Position numbers and translations under genes: made by a program. From NCBI GenBank assembly GCA_963844325.1, contig CAWJNV010000002.1:434001-498000 (forward strand): DNA of 64,000 nt, written 5' to 3'. The notes under the pieces were generated by a model that worked only from the letters and a program-made list of their open reading frames with translations, had not been told where the DNA came from and did not search any database. Each line of letters begins with the position of its first letter. Position 1 is the stretch's first letter. Positions 17,401 through 25,306 of this stretch are shown one piece after another. The DNA is from CADCTQ01 sp963844325 (GTDB lineage Bacteria; Bacteroidota; Bacteroidia; Cytophagales; 172606-1).

Positions 17401-18575
17401 TAAGTTTACGCCCCGGGGCGGCACCGTCACGCTGGGGGCTCACGTCCAGTCCGGCGAAGACGGGCACCAACTGCGCCTGGCGGTCGCCGATACGGGCATC
17501 GGCATTCCGCCCGAGCAGCTTTCGCGCATTTTCGACCGCTTTTACCAGGTAGACCATTCGCCCACCCGCGTGTACGGCGGCTCGGGCATCGGGCTGGCCC
17601 TGGCCAAAGAACTGACCGAACTGCACCGCGGCCGCATTGCCGTGGAAAGTACGGTCGGCACTGGCACCACCTTTACCGTGGCCTTGTCGCTGCCCGCGGC
17701 GGCCCCCGACGCGGCAGCGGCGCCCGAACCCGCTCCGCCCGACGAGTGGGTAGCCGCCGGTCCGGCCCACGTGCCCGAAGCGGAGGGGGCGGCCGGGGCG
17801 TCTCCCTACCAGACCAAGGTGCTCATTGTGGAGGACAACGCCGACCTGCGCAGCTACATCCGGGCGGGCCTGCCCCGGCATTACCAGTTGATGGAAGCCG
17901 AAAACGGCCAGCAGGGTTGGGAGGCGGCCCTGGCGAGCCTGCCCGACCTGGTGATTACCGACGTGATGATGCCCGAACTCGACGGACTGACCCTGTGCCA
18001 GCGGCTGAAGAGCCACGCCGCCACGCTCCAGCATCCCGGTGATCCTGCTGACGGCCCGGGCCGGCACCGAAGACAAGATCGAGGGCCTGCTCACCGGCGC
18101 CGACGACTACCTGACCAAGCCTTTCCACGGCCGGGAGCTGGCCGTGCGGGCCACCAACCTGATCGAGGAACGGAAGCGGCTGCGGGAACACTTCGGGCGG
18201 CAGGTGCTGCTGCAACCGGCCCTGCCCAAGTTCCAGTCCGCCGACGAGGTATTCCTCGAACGGGTCATCAAAGCCGTGGAAGCGCACCTGGCCGACCCGG
18301 ATTTCGACGTGGAAGGGCTCGGCCAGGAAGTGGGTCTCAGCCGCGTGCAACTGTACCGCAAGCTGTACGCCCTCACCGGCCAGTCGCCCAGCGACTGCAT
18401 CCGGACCCTGCGGCTGCGGCGCGGCGCCGAACTTCTCGCCCAGAAAGCGGGCAACGTATCGGAGGTGGCCTACCGGGTCGGCTTCAAGGAACCTTCGTAT
18501 TTCAGCCGGTGCTTTTCGCAGGCGTACGGCTGCTCTCCCTCCGAATACCGGTCGGTCAACGCCCCGGGCGGCTGA
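14438..18575 (+). CDS. Hybrid two-component sensor kinase/AraC-type regulator (HTCS), apparent frameshift
   Basis: The signal peptide ends SLAFAQ. It is followed by ligand-binding two-component propeller repeats (about 40-700; LWIGGDGGQGLHRF, LWVGTNGGGLCQW) and a Y_Y_Y domain (about 740-805). One transmembrane helix (about 808-830) leads to HisKA with H869 in SHEFRTP. The HATPase has NLLSNAFKFTPRGG, DTGIGIP and GGSGIGLALAKEL, and the receiver has VLIVEDN and D1175 in VITDVMMPE. Near 18028-18040 the frame breaks: the receiver end (VILLTARAGTEDK, LTGADDYLTKPF) and the AraC-type HTH (GLGQEVGLSRVQLYRKLYAL, EVAYRVGFKEPSYFSRCF) continue in another frame to 18575. A 2-base loss or 1-base gain explains it. 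As sequenced, the DNA-binding part is lost. HTCS proteins normally sense oligosaccharides and control polysaccharide loci. Confidence 0.88.
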
Positions 18576-18593
18576 TCCGGGGGCGGTTTTCCC

Positions 18594-18682
18594 CCCTGTA
18601 TACCCCCTGTATACCCCCCGCAACGAGATTTATCGGCCGTGTAACGAGGTTATACGCCTTTGCAACCTGGTTATACTGCCCA
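18594..18682 (+). promoter_or_regulatory. Tandem 21-bp repeats (three) preceded by two 11-bp repeats, likely regulator-binding array
   Basis: Three units at 18620, 18641 and 18662 share the pattern G-Y-AAC-S-W-G-R-TT-(A)-TA, for example gtaacgaggttatacgcct and gcaacctggttatactgcc. The period is exactly 21 bp, two helical turns. Just upstream, ccctgtatac occurs at 18594 and 18605 with an 11-bp period. The array lies 90-150 bp before the LuxR-type gene. Spacing on one DNA face suggests cooperative regulator binding. Confidence 0.55.
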
Positions 18683-18770
18683 ATCGTCCCCCCGCAGTTA
18701 CCTTGTTCCCCTCTACAAACCTGCAACCGGCGTGTTGCCTTTCCAGCACTACGCGCAAACTTTTTTCCTC

Positions 18771-19439
18771 ATGCAAAGAAATGTACTCATCCTTGACAGC
18801 CAGCGTCTATACGTAGACGGGCTTGCTCAACTGGTTGCCCACATGCCCGGCTTCCGCGTAGCCGCCACCGCCACCGACGGGGCGTCCGCCCTGCAATTGT
18901 TCGACGCCCTGCCGGTGGACCTGGTCGTGGCCGGCATTCACTCGTCGTGTTCGGAGGAAATCGATACCATCCGGGCTTTTAAGCGCCGCAACCCCCGCGT
19001 CAGGATCGTCCTGCTGGTGAATACCCCGGAGGTACTGAAGAAAGTATTCCAGTCGGACGCCATCGGCTACATTCTCAAGACGGATGGGAAAGGGGATCTG
19101 GCCGGGGCGCTGCGGTACGCGGCCGAAGGACTGCCATACTTCAGCGAAAGGGTAGCCTACGAACTTGCCCGGCTGGGCACGCCCCGGGGACCCGTGCCGG
19201 AGCCCGAAAACGACGCGGCGCTGCTCTCGCTCACCCGCCGGGAGTGGGAGATCATTACGCTGGTGGCCCGCGAATACTCCTCCTACGAGATTGGCGAGAT
19301 GCTGTGCATCAGCCCGATGACCGTGAACACGCACCGCCGCAACCTGATGAAGAAACTGGGCGTGAAAAGTGCCCTGGGCCTGGTGAAGTACGCCCTGGCC
19401 AACGCCCCCGCCGAAGTGGCCGCCGTGCTGGGGGAATAA
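18771..19439 (+). CDS. LuxR-family (NarL-type) response regulator with a degenerate receiver
   Basis: 222 residues from the ATG at 18771 (MQRNVLILDSQRLYVDGLAQ). Earlier in-frame starts at 18660 would read through the repeat array. The N-terminal fold is a receiver (about 1-120). The position of the phosphoacceptor Asp is Gly55 (DLVVAGIHS), and only one residue of the acidic pair remains (D9-S10). The conserved Lys survives in GYILKTD. The C-terminal LuxR HTH (about 155-220) is intact: LTRREWEIITLVAREYSSYE and MTVNTHRRNLMKKLGVKSAL. It probably binds DNA without classical phosphorylation. It follows the hybrid kinase gene by about 195 bp and may regulate it or itself. Confidence 0.87.
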   Translation: MQRNVLILDSQRLYVDGLAQLVAHMPGFRVAATATDGASALQLFDALPVDLVVAGIHSSCSEEIDTIRAFKRRNPRVRIVLLVNTPEVLKKVFQSDAIGYILKTDGKGDLAGALRYAAEGLPYFSERVAYELARLGTPRGPVPEPENDAALLSLTRREWEIITLVAREYSSYEIGEMLCISPMTVNTHRRNLMKKLGVKSALGLVKYALANAPAEVAAVLGE

Positions 19440-20041
19440 TTAATTACGAATTACGAATTACGAATTACGAATTACGAATTACCCATGACGGCTGCGGCCG
19501 TTGCCCGGTGCGAGGGAAGGTTCCGCTATCCGGAAGTTCCTCCTGCCGGAAGGGCAACCGCTCCCCGCGGGGGCTTTTGCGAATCAACCTCCTGCGGCCC
19601 GGGGCGCGTACGGCGCTGCGCGTGCCGGGGCACGGACCCCGATGAGGGCGTACCGCAGGTGAGTACATTCGGGATTTTTTACCCGGCCAGCCGCACTTTC
19701 CACGCCGGACGGAACCTGCCATTTGGGGCGACTGCAAACAATCTGATGTGACTTTTGTTTTATCTGGGCAGCGCATCAGCTCCTTTATCACCTCTTGCAA
19801 AGAAGTCCTTGCGGGTCCGCCCGGAAGGGCTTTTTTTGACGGGTAGCAGACGCCCATTTTTCGCGGGCCATCCGAAGAGTGTAGCATTATTCTTGCTGGT
19901 TACATCTGGCCGGGACGCTTGCCGGGATATTTGTCAGTGCGTTCACTTTGTGCACCGGCAGGGCATTTAGCTTTACCCCTGGTGGCGCACTGGCTGCCTT
20001 CGTTCAGTCATTACCGCAGGAACCCTCACTACACGCTGTAT
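19440..20041. other. Intergenic region with a heptamer repeat and no gene recognised
   Basis: About 600 bp between the LuxR gene and the FG-GAP protein gene. It begins with the AATTACG repeat and then has no ORF with protein-like composition. A short gccc-ggaa-gggc stem followed by seven T (19819-19837) resembles a weak terminator. The last 120 bp should hold the promoter of the FG-GAP gene; tcactttg at 19945-19952 is one base from TAnnTTTG. Confidence 0.5.
19442..19483. repeat. Tandem AATTACG heptamer, six units
   Basis: Six consecutive 7-bp units begin three bases after the stop codon of the LuxR gene; the last ends in C instead of G. The following catgacggctgcgg and cccggtgcg resemble sequence after the two-unit version at 5417-5430. 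Probably a variable-number intergenic repeat. Confidence 0.75.
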
Positions 20042-22513
20042 ATGAATAAACGCTTATTCCAATTTCTGCTGGGAACGCTGCTGGCTTACGCCCCGGTGGC
20101 GCACGGCCAACCCTCCATCGCTACGCTGTCCATTCCGGCCGGGCCCGCCGGGACAACCCTCACGCTGACCGGGCAGGGCTTCAACCCGGCCGCGGCCCGT
20201 AACTACGTCCGCATCGGGGGCGTGCGGGCGGAGGTGAAGGCCGCCACCGCCACGCAACTCAGCGTGCGGGTGCCGGCCGGCGCTGCCTCCGTGGCTCCCG
20301 TGACGGTAACTGACCTGGCTACCGGCCTGACGGGCAGTTCGGCCCTTTCGGACCGTCCCTTCTTCAACGTTACCTTCCCGGGCGGCGTGGTCACCCCGGC
20401 CAACTACACGCGCACCGACCACAACAACGTGGGTGTCGGGGCGTGGCACCTTGCGGCGGCCGACTTGAACGGCGACGGCTGGCCCGACCTGGCCGTAGCC
20501 AATTACCTGGCAAAGTCGGTATCGGTGTTGTACAAAACGGGGGGCGGTTCCGGGTTCACTACCCCCCTTACCCTCCCGCTGCGCATTGAACCAAGGGGCC
20601 TGGTGGCCGCCGACCTCAACGGGGACGGCCGGATGGACCTGGCTACGTCCCCCTTCCGCCAGGATTCCGTGGCCGTACTTTTGCAAAACGCCGGCAATAC
20701 CGGGTTTGCCGCCCCCGTTTACCTGAAACTTCCACCCAGTACTCAGTCGGGGGCAAGCGGCAGCGAGTCGGGCATGCTGGCGGCTGGTGACTTCAACGGC
20801 GACGGGCGGGCCGACCTGGCCGTGGGAGGCCACCTGGTGGTACACGTCTTCCTGCGCAAGGCCGACAACAGCGGCTACCTGGCGCCGGTCACGCTGCCGG
20901 ACGCCGGCGCGGTGATCGGGCTGACTACCGGCGATTTCAACGGGGACGGCAAACTAGACATTGCTTCGGGCGCCTGGGGCAGCAGCACCTTCCCCAACTA
21001 CCGCATTTTCTACCGCAACGCCGCCAACGACGGTTTTGAACCGGTGTCACCGGTTGACGCGGGCACGGGTCCCACCACCCTGGCCGCGGCTGACTTCAAC
21101 GGCGACGGCAAGACCGACCTGGTGGGCGTACACTACAACAGCGGCACGGTCTCCGTGCTGCTCCGCAACGCGCAGAACACCGGCTTTGACGTGACCGAGT
21201 TCGCCTGCAGTAAACAACCTACCAGCGTGATCACCGGGGACTTCAACGGGGACGGCAAAGCCGACTTTGCGTTGAGCACCGAATTCATAGCAAACACCGA
21301 ACGCGTGGGCGCGCTTACCGTGTACACCGGGAACGGCGCCAAGGGAGGGTTCAACGCTCCCGTCGAACTGAACACGGGGGTACGGTCGTACGGGTTGGCG
21401 ACGAGTGATTTTAACCGGGACGGGCGGGCCGACTTTGCCGTTGGAAATCTTGAACCTTCCACCGCCGAACATGATGTCGAGATCAAAAACAATGTCAGCG
21501 TGCTGACCTACAACGGCAAGGTGAGTGCCCAACTGCCGGTGGTCTACGCCCTGGAACCCGGGCGCGGAACGGCCGGCACGGAGGTCACCCTGACGGGCAG
21601 TTACTTGAAAGACGCTTCGGCGGTGACCTTCAACGGGAAGGCTGCCACCTTTAAGGCCGTTGCCGATACCGTGCTGACGGCGGTGGTGCCCGCCGGGGCC
21701 GCTTCGGGCCTGGTATCGGTGACTACCCCCAAGGGCACGGCTACCAGCAACGCGTCGTTTATTGTTGGCCTTCTGCCTAATGCCATTGCGTTCGGGCCGG
21801 TACCCGACCAGGCGCCCGGCACGGCGTGGGTAATGCTTTCGGCCCAGGCCAGTTCCGGCCTGCCGGTTACGTTTAAGGTTGTGGCCGGGGCAGCAACCGC
21901 GGCTGGCGATACCCTCCGCCTGAACGGGCCGGGATCGGTGACCGTGCGGGCGGTGCAAGCCGGTAACCACTTGCACCACGAGGCCGTCAGCGTGGAACGG
22001 ACCTTCTGCGTGGCGGCGGCAAAGCCCGTCGTGCGGGCCAGCGGGAAACGGCTTTCCTCCAGCGCGGCCACCGGCAACCAGTGGTTGCTCAACAACCAGC
22101 CCATCGCCGGGGCGACCGATTCGGTGTGGGAGGCCCGGCAGGACGGCGCCTACGCCGTGCGGGTGACCCGTTCTTGCGGCCCCGTGCAGGTATCGGATTC
22201 GGTCGTGGTGAAGTCATCGGCCGTACAAGTGGCCGGTACCCCGGTTGCGGGCGGGTCCGGAGCCGAAAAGACCGAAGCCGATGCCCCGACCCTTTATCCC
22301 AACCCGGCCGGTAAGCAGTTTGCGGTGCAACTACCGGAGGGGCAGTCACTGCGGGCAGTGCGGCTGTACAGCCTGGAAGGCGTGCTGCTCAAAGAATGGA
22401 CGGGCTGCCGGAAGGAAGAATCGCTCTACGTGGGTGAACTGCGTACGGGCGTGTACCAGGTGCAATTGCAAACGGAAGCGGGCACGGTAAGCAAAAAACT
22501 GTTCATCCAGTAA
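20042..22513 (+). CDS. FG-GAP/VCBS and IPT repeat protein with T9SS sorting domain
   Basis: 823 residues from the ATG at 20042 (MNKRLFQFLLGTLLAYAPVA), with a signal peptide ending HGQ. An IPT/TIG domain (about 25-105) is followed by seven FG-GAP-type units, each built on a D-x-NGDG-x-x-D calcium-binding-like loop (ADLNGDGWPDLAV, GDFNGDGRADLAV, SDFNRDGRADFAV). A second IPT domain (about 500-575), an Ig-like stretch and a C-terminal T9SS domain (TLYPNPAGKQFAVQLPEGQS onward, ending in KKLFIQ) complete it. It should be secreted through the T9SS and displayed or released. The propeller-like repeats suggest a binding or adhesion role. It stands alone and is followed by a strong terminator. Confidence 0.88.
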   Translation: MNKRLFQFLLGTLLAYAPVAHGQPSIATLSIPAGPAGTTLTLTGQGFNPAAARNYVRIGGVRAEVKAATATQLSVRVPAGAASVAPVTVTDLATGLTGSSALSDRPFFNVTFPGGVVTPANYTRTDHNNVGVGAWHLAAADLNGDGWPDLAVANYLAKSVSVLYKTGGGSGFTTPLTLPLRIEPRGLVAADLNGDGRMDLATSPFRQDSVAVLLQNAGNTGFAAPVYLKLPPSTQSGASGSESGMLAAGDFNGDGRADLAVGGHLVVHVFLRKADNSGYLAPVTLPDAGAVIGLTTGDFNGDGKLDIASGAWGSSTFPNYRIFYRNAANDGFEPVSPVDAGTGPTTLAAADFNGDGKTDLVGVHYNSGTVSVLLRNAQNTGFDVTEFACSKQPTSVITGDFNGDGKADFALSTEFIANTERVGALTVYTGNGAKGGFNAPVELNTGVRSYGLATSDFNRDGRADFAVGNLEPSTAEHDVEIKNNVSVLTYNGKVSAQLPVVYALEPGRGTAGTEVTLTGSYLKDASAVTFNGKAATFKAVADTVLTAVVPAGAASGLVSVTTPKGTATSNASFIVGLLPNAIAFGPVPDQAPGTAWVMLSAQASSGLPVTFKVVAGAATAAGDTLRLNGPGSVTVRAVQAGNHLHHEAVSVERTFCVAAAKPVVRASGKRLSSSAATGNQWLLNNQPIAGATDSVWEARQDGAYAVRVTRSCGPVQVSDSVVVKSSAVQVAGTPVAGGSGAEKTEADAPTLYPNPAGKQFAVQLPEGQSLRAVRLYSLEGVLLKEWTGCRKEESLYVGELRTGVYQVQLQTEAGTVSKKLFIQ

Positions 22514-22548
22514 CTTGCGCCGCCCCCGATGAAGGGGCGTATCAGCAG

Positions 22549-22581
22549 AACCCCGGCAGGAGCGTATCTTGCCGGGGTTTT
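22549..22581 (+). terminator. Rho-independent terminator overlapping a possible -7 promoter element
   Basis: A perfect 10-bp stem (aaccccggca/tgccggggtt) with an 11-base loop runs into TTTT, 35 bp after the FG-GAP gene stop. The loop and right arm contain TATCTTGC (22565-22572), close to TAnnTTTG and 22 bp before the next ATG. Confidence 0.8.
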
Positions 22582-22593
22582 ACATGAACAAGC

Positions 22594-23148
22594 ATGAAAA
22601 TTCACCTGTTCGGCGCTTCCGGTTCGGGCGTCACTACCACTGGTGAGGCACTGGCCGAGGCAATGGGTTTTCCGTACTTCGATTCGGATGCCTATTTCTG
22701 GCTACCCAGCGACCCGCCCTTCCGGCACCGGCGCCCCGCGGAGGAGCGCAACCGCATGATTATAAGTGACTTGCAACGGCACCCGGACTGGGTTTTCGGC
22801 GGCTCGGCGGTAAGTTGGGGCGACTTCTGGTGGAATGCCTTCGACCTGGCCGTGTTCCTCTGGATTCCGGCGGAGGTGCGGATGGCCCGGCTGCAACGGC
22901 GGGAGTACGAACGGTACGGCGAGGTGATCTGCCGCGACCCGGAGCGGAAAGCGCAGTACGACGAATTCCTGGCCTGGGCCGCCCGCTACGACGACCCCGC
23001 CTTTACCCGCCGCAGCCGTGCCACGCATGAGCAGTGGATGACGACCCTGGCCTGCCCGGTGCTGCGCCTCGAAGGCGACCTTTCCGTGGCGGGACGGGTG
23101 GACCGCATTCTGCGCGAAACTGAACGGATACGGACGAGCCGGGGCTGA
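22594..23148 (+). CDS. P-loop nucleoside-kinase-like protein (FlaR/adenylate-kinase-related)
   Basis: 184 residues. The N-terminus MKIHLFGASGSGVTTTGEAL is a P-loop, but the usual Walker A Lys is Val13 (G7-ASGSG-V-T14). A T or V at this position occurs in the small adenylate-kinase-like proteins annotated as FlaR or topology-modulation proteins. FPYFDSDAYFWLP resembles the substrate-binding segment of such kinases, and LQRREYERYGE resembles a lid region. It is probably a cytosolic small-molecule kinase or nucleotide-binding protein; the substrate is unknown. It starts 13 bp after the terminator stem of the previous gene, so it must have its own promoter or arise by read-through. Confidence 0.72.
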   Translation: MKIHLFGASGSGVTTTGEALAEAMGFPYFDSDAYFWLPSDPPFRHRRPAEERNRMIISDLQRHPDWVFGGSAVSWGDFWWNAFDLAVFLWIPAEVRMARLQRREYERYGEVICRDPERKAQYDEFLAWAARYDDPAFTRRSRATHEQWMTTLACPVLRLEGDLSVAGRVDRILRETERIRTSRG

Positions 23149-23254
23149 ACCGGCCGCCTAAAATATTTTTTTAAGGCGGGGTAGGGTGGGCCGTATTTTC
23201 CGGGTCTTATCCCCAGAAGGGCAGCCGAACGTCCCGGCTGCCGCGCAGCAACCC

Positions 23255-23262
23255 TATCTTTG
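23255..23262 (+). promoter_or_regulatory. Candidate -7 promoter element (TATCTTTG)
   Basis: This is an exact match to the Bacteroidota -7 consensus TAnnTTTG, 9 bp before the ATG of the intradiol dioxygenase gene. No clear TTG-type -33 element was seen. If used, the transcript would have almost no leader. Confidence 0.35.
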
Positions 23263-23271
23263 TCAAGCCTT

Positions 23272-23892
23272 ATGCAAAAACTCCAACGCCGCGCCTTCCT
23301 TAAGCAAGCAACCCTGTACGCCTTTTCCGTGTCCGCCCTCGGCTGCGCAACCCCGGCCAAACCGGAAACCCCGGACCCGCAACCCTCCGACTGCGGCACC
23401 ACCACCGACATTCTCGGGCCCTTCTACCGGCCCGGGGCCCCGTTCCGGACCGCCCTGGCCGTGCCTGGGCACACCGCCCCGGCGCTGTTCGTGAAAGGCA
23501 CCGTGGTAGGGGCCGACTGCACCACGCCCCTGGCCGACGCCCTGGTGGAGTACTGGCAGTCCGACAGTGCCGGCCAGTACGACAACGACAGCCCCGACTT
23601 CCGCTTCCGGGGCCAGTTCCGCACGGGGGCCGACGGGCAGTACGCCTTCTCCACCATCGTGCCGGGCCGCTACCTCAACGGCAACACCTACCGGCCCAGC
23701 CACATTCACTTCCGCATTACGGCGCCGGGCCACCGGGAATTGGTGTCGCAGGTGTACTTCAAGGACGACCCCTACGTGGCCGCCGACCCCTGGGCCTCCA
23801 AGCCCGCCGCCAAGCTGCGCATCCTCGCGCTGGAACAAGGCGCGGACGGCGGGCAGACCGTGTCTTTTCCCATCTTCCTGGTCAAGGCCTGA
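23272..23892 (+). CDS. Intradiol ring-cleavage dioxygenase-like protein, Tat-type lipoprotein signal
   Basis: 206 residues from the ATG at 23272; an in-frame TTG at 23260 is less likely. The leader has a twin-arginine motif (RRAFLK) and a lipobox-like ALGC with Cys25. The catalytic fold keeps all four non-heme Fe(III) ligands of protocatechuate 3,4-dioxygenase types: Y103 (GQYDN), Y134 (PGRY), H144 and H146 (RPSHIHF). Relatives cleave catechols between the hydroxyls. An exported, single-subunit version with no catabolic neighbours suggests envelope use, perhaps on plant- or humus-derived aromatics or catecholate compounds. Two lipoprotein genes follow closely on the same strand. Confidence 0.87.
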   Translation: MQKLQRRAFLKQATLYAFSVSALGCATPAKPETPDPQPSDCGTTTDILGPFYRPGAPFRTALAVPGHTAPALFVKGTVVGADCTTPLADALVEYWQSDSAGQYDNDSPDFRFRGQFRTGADGQYAFSTIVPGRYLNGNTYRPSHIHFRITAPGHRELVSQVYFKDDPYVAADPWASKPAAKLRILALEQGADGGQTVSFPIFLVKA

Positions 23893-23932
23893 CCGGGTCT
23901 TACGCGTCCCCGTTCTTTCACCAATCATCCAT

Positions 23933-24541
23933 ATGAAACGCCATCATTCAAGCCTTGCCATTGTTGCCAGCCTGTTGCTGGTCCTCCTCTTGTCCGCCTG
24001 CGAAAAGGACGTATCGCCCCTTTCGCCCCGGGGCGATTATTACCCGTTGGGAAAGGGCTCCCGCTGGGCGTATACCGGGCAAAACGGAATCTCTTTTGTT
24101 CAGGTAGTCCTGGGAGATACCCTGCTCAATGACACGACCTACGCCGTACTGGGTAACGAAGACGGGCGGGCGTTCATGGCAGTCCGGTACGAAAACGGTC
24201 GGTATTACCAATTGTATAACCTATATGGCCAGTTCGGGGAAGGACACGTGTTTCTGCGGGACGATCTGCCCGTGGGGGGCACCTGGACGAACGAAGGCTT
24301 CCATAGCAAGAAGGTATATACCATTGTCGCCAAGGACGCAAAACGCACCGTGGAAGGCCGGGAATATGCTAATACCCTGGAGGTAAAGATTGATTCGTAC
24401 AACCACTGGAACGGGCAAACCGAATTACGTTATACGCACCGGCGCATCTACGCCCGGGGCGTGGGTGAGGTTGCTTTCCTGGCCGACAGCCCGTACGGCC
24501 CGACCCTGCTGACGGCATACCAGGTTGAAAAAAGCAAATAA
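23933..24541 (+). CDS. Hypothetical lipoprotein, first of a tandem pair
   Basis: 202 residues from the ATG at 23933, with a lipobox LLSAC (Cys23) after a long hydrophobic stretch. The mature part begins DYYPLGKGSRWAYTG and contains VFLRDDLPVGGTWTNEGF, then KVYTIVAKDAKRTVEGREYA and a GVGEVAF block near the end. All of these recur in order in the next gene. The pattern of short beta-strands and aromatic residues suggests a small beta-sandwich displayed on the outer membrane or in the periplasm. No family was identified. It begins 41 bp after the dioxygenase gene and may be co-transcribed with it. Confidence 0.75.
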   Translation: MKRHHSSLAIVASLLLVLLLSACEKDVSPLSPRGDYYPLGKGSRWAYTGQNGISFVQVVLGDTLLNDTTYAVLGNEDGRAFMAVRYENGRYYQLYNLYGQFGEGHVFLRDDLPVGGTWTNEGFHSKKVYTIVAKDAKRTVEGREYANTLEVKIDSYNHWNGQTELRYTHRRIYARGVGEVAFLADSPYGPTLLTAYQVEKSK

Positions 24542-24609
24542 CACCTAATACCGGGGTACAACGGATTAGACTGTTTCAACGAATTACAAGAGCATGCTTA
24601 CCATCATCC

Positions 24610-25245
24610 ATGAAAAAAGCAATCCTGATCATAATGGCCGCCCTGCTGGCCGGGGCAACCGCCTGCGACAAAGAACCGGCAGCACCAAAAGCTGACTACT
24701 TTCCCACCCGGCCCAATGCCACCTGGCACTATAACAATACCACCCTTGGTTCCGGCGGTTCGGAGGTATGGGGCACCCACACCACCTCGTTCCGGATCGG
24801 GAAAGATACCCTGGTGGACGGGAAAAAGTACGTCCTGCTGGCTGACACCGGGGGGCGCTACAAGTGGGGCATCCGCAAGGAGAACAGCAATTACTATTTG
24901 CTGCCCTTCGAGGAATTCAACCGGTACACGGAACGCGTATTTTTGAAAGACGACCTGCCGGCGGGAAGCAGTTGGGAAGAATTGTCCCCGGACGGTTATT
25001 ACAAATACGTGTATACCATCACGGCCCGGCTCCCCGAGAAAACCATCCGCGGAAACGTGTACCGCGACGTTATTGAGGTGGAGGAGGAGCGATTCTTCAA
25101 AGGGTATGACGGCCAGTTCAATTCTCCCGGCAAGATCCAACACTGTTACGCAAAGAATGTGGGTGAGGTATACGCCTGTTATCCCCCGTACGCGTTCGGC
25201 ACGTACGCCACGCAGAAACTGGAACTGCTCGAATACACCCCCTGA
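24610..25245 (+). CDS. Hypothetical lipoprotein, second of a tandem pair
   Basis: 211 residues: lipobox AGATAC with Cys19, then a domain collinear with the preceding lipoprotein (DYFPTRPNATWHYNN, VFLKDDLPAGSSWEELS, YVYTITARLPEKTIRGNVYR, KNVGEVYACYPP). Identity is moderate, so the duplication is old. Both may bind or stabilise a partner at the outer membrane, but nothing in the sequence gives a ligand. It ends about 60 bp before the FecR-type anti-sigma gene, in the same direction. Confidence 0.75.
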   Translation: MKKAILIIMAALLAGATACDKEPAAPKADYFPTRPNATWHYNNTTLGSGGSEVWGTHTTSFRIGKDTLVDGKKYVLLADTGGRYKWGIRKENSNYYLLPFEEFNRYTERVFLKDDLPAGSSWEELSPDGYYKYVYTITARLPEKTIRGNVYRDVIEVEEERFFKGYDGQFNSPGKIQHCYAKNVGEVYACYPPYAFGTYATQKLELLEYTP

Positions 25246-25306
25246 CTAACCCGGCCGGTTGCCCGGCTCCCGCCCGGATCACCAGGCAGTCATAACCCAG
25301 CAACGC

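Noticed and set aside
14339..18094. A 1251-codon ORF on the minus strand opposite the hybrid kinase
   Set aside because: It is the antisense shadow of a GC-rich gene, with no domain or signal features, while the plus strand reads as a coherent kinase. Similar long shadows oppose the permease, cytochrome and TonB genes.
19819..19837. Possible terminator (gccc-ggaa-gggc plus T-run)
   Set aside because: The stem is only four base pairs and lies 380 bp from the upstream gene, too weak to list as a separate feature.
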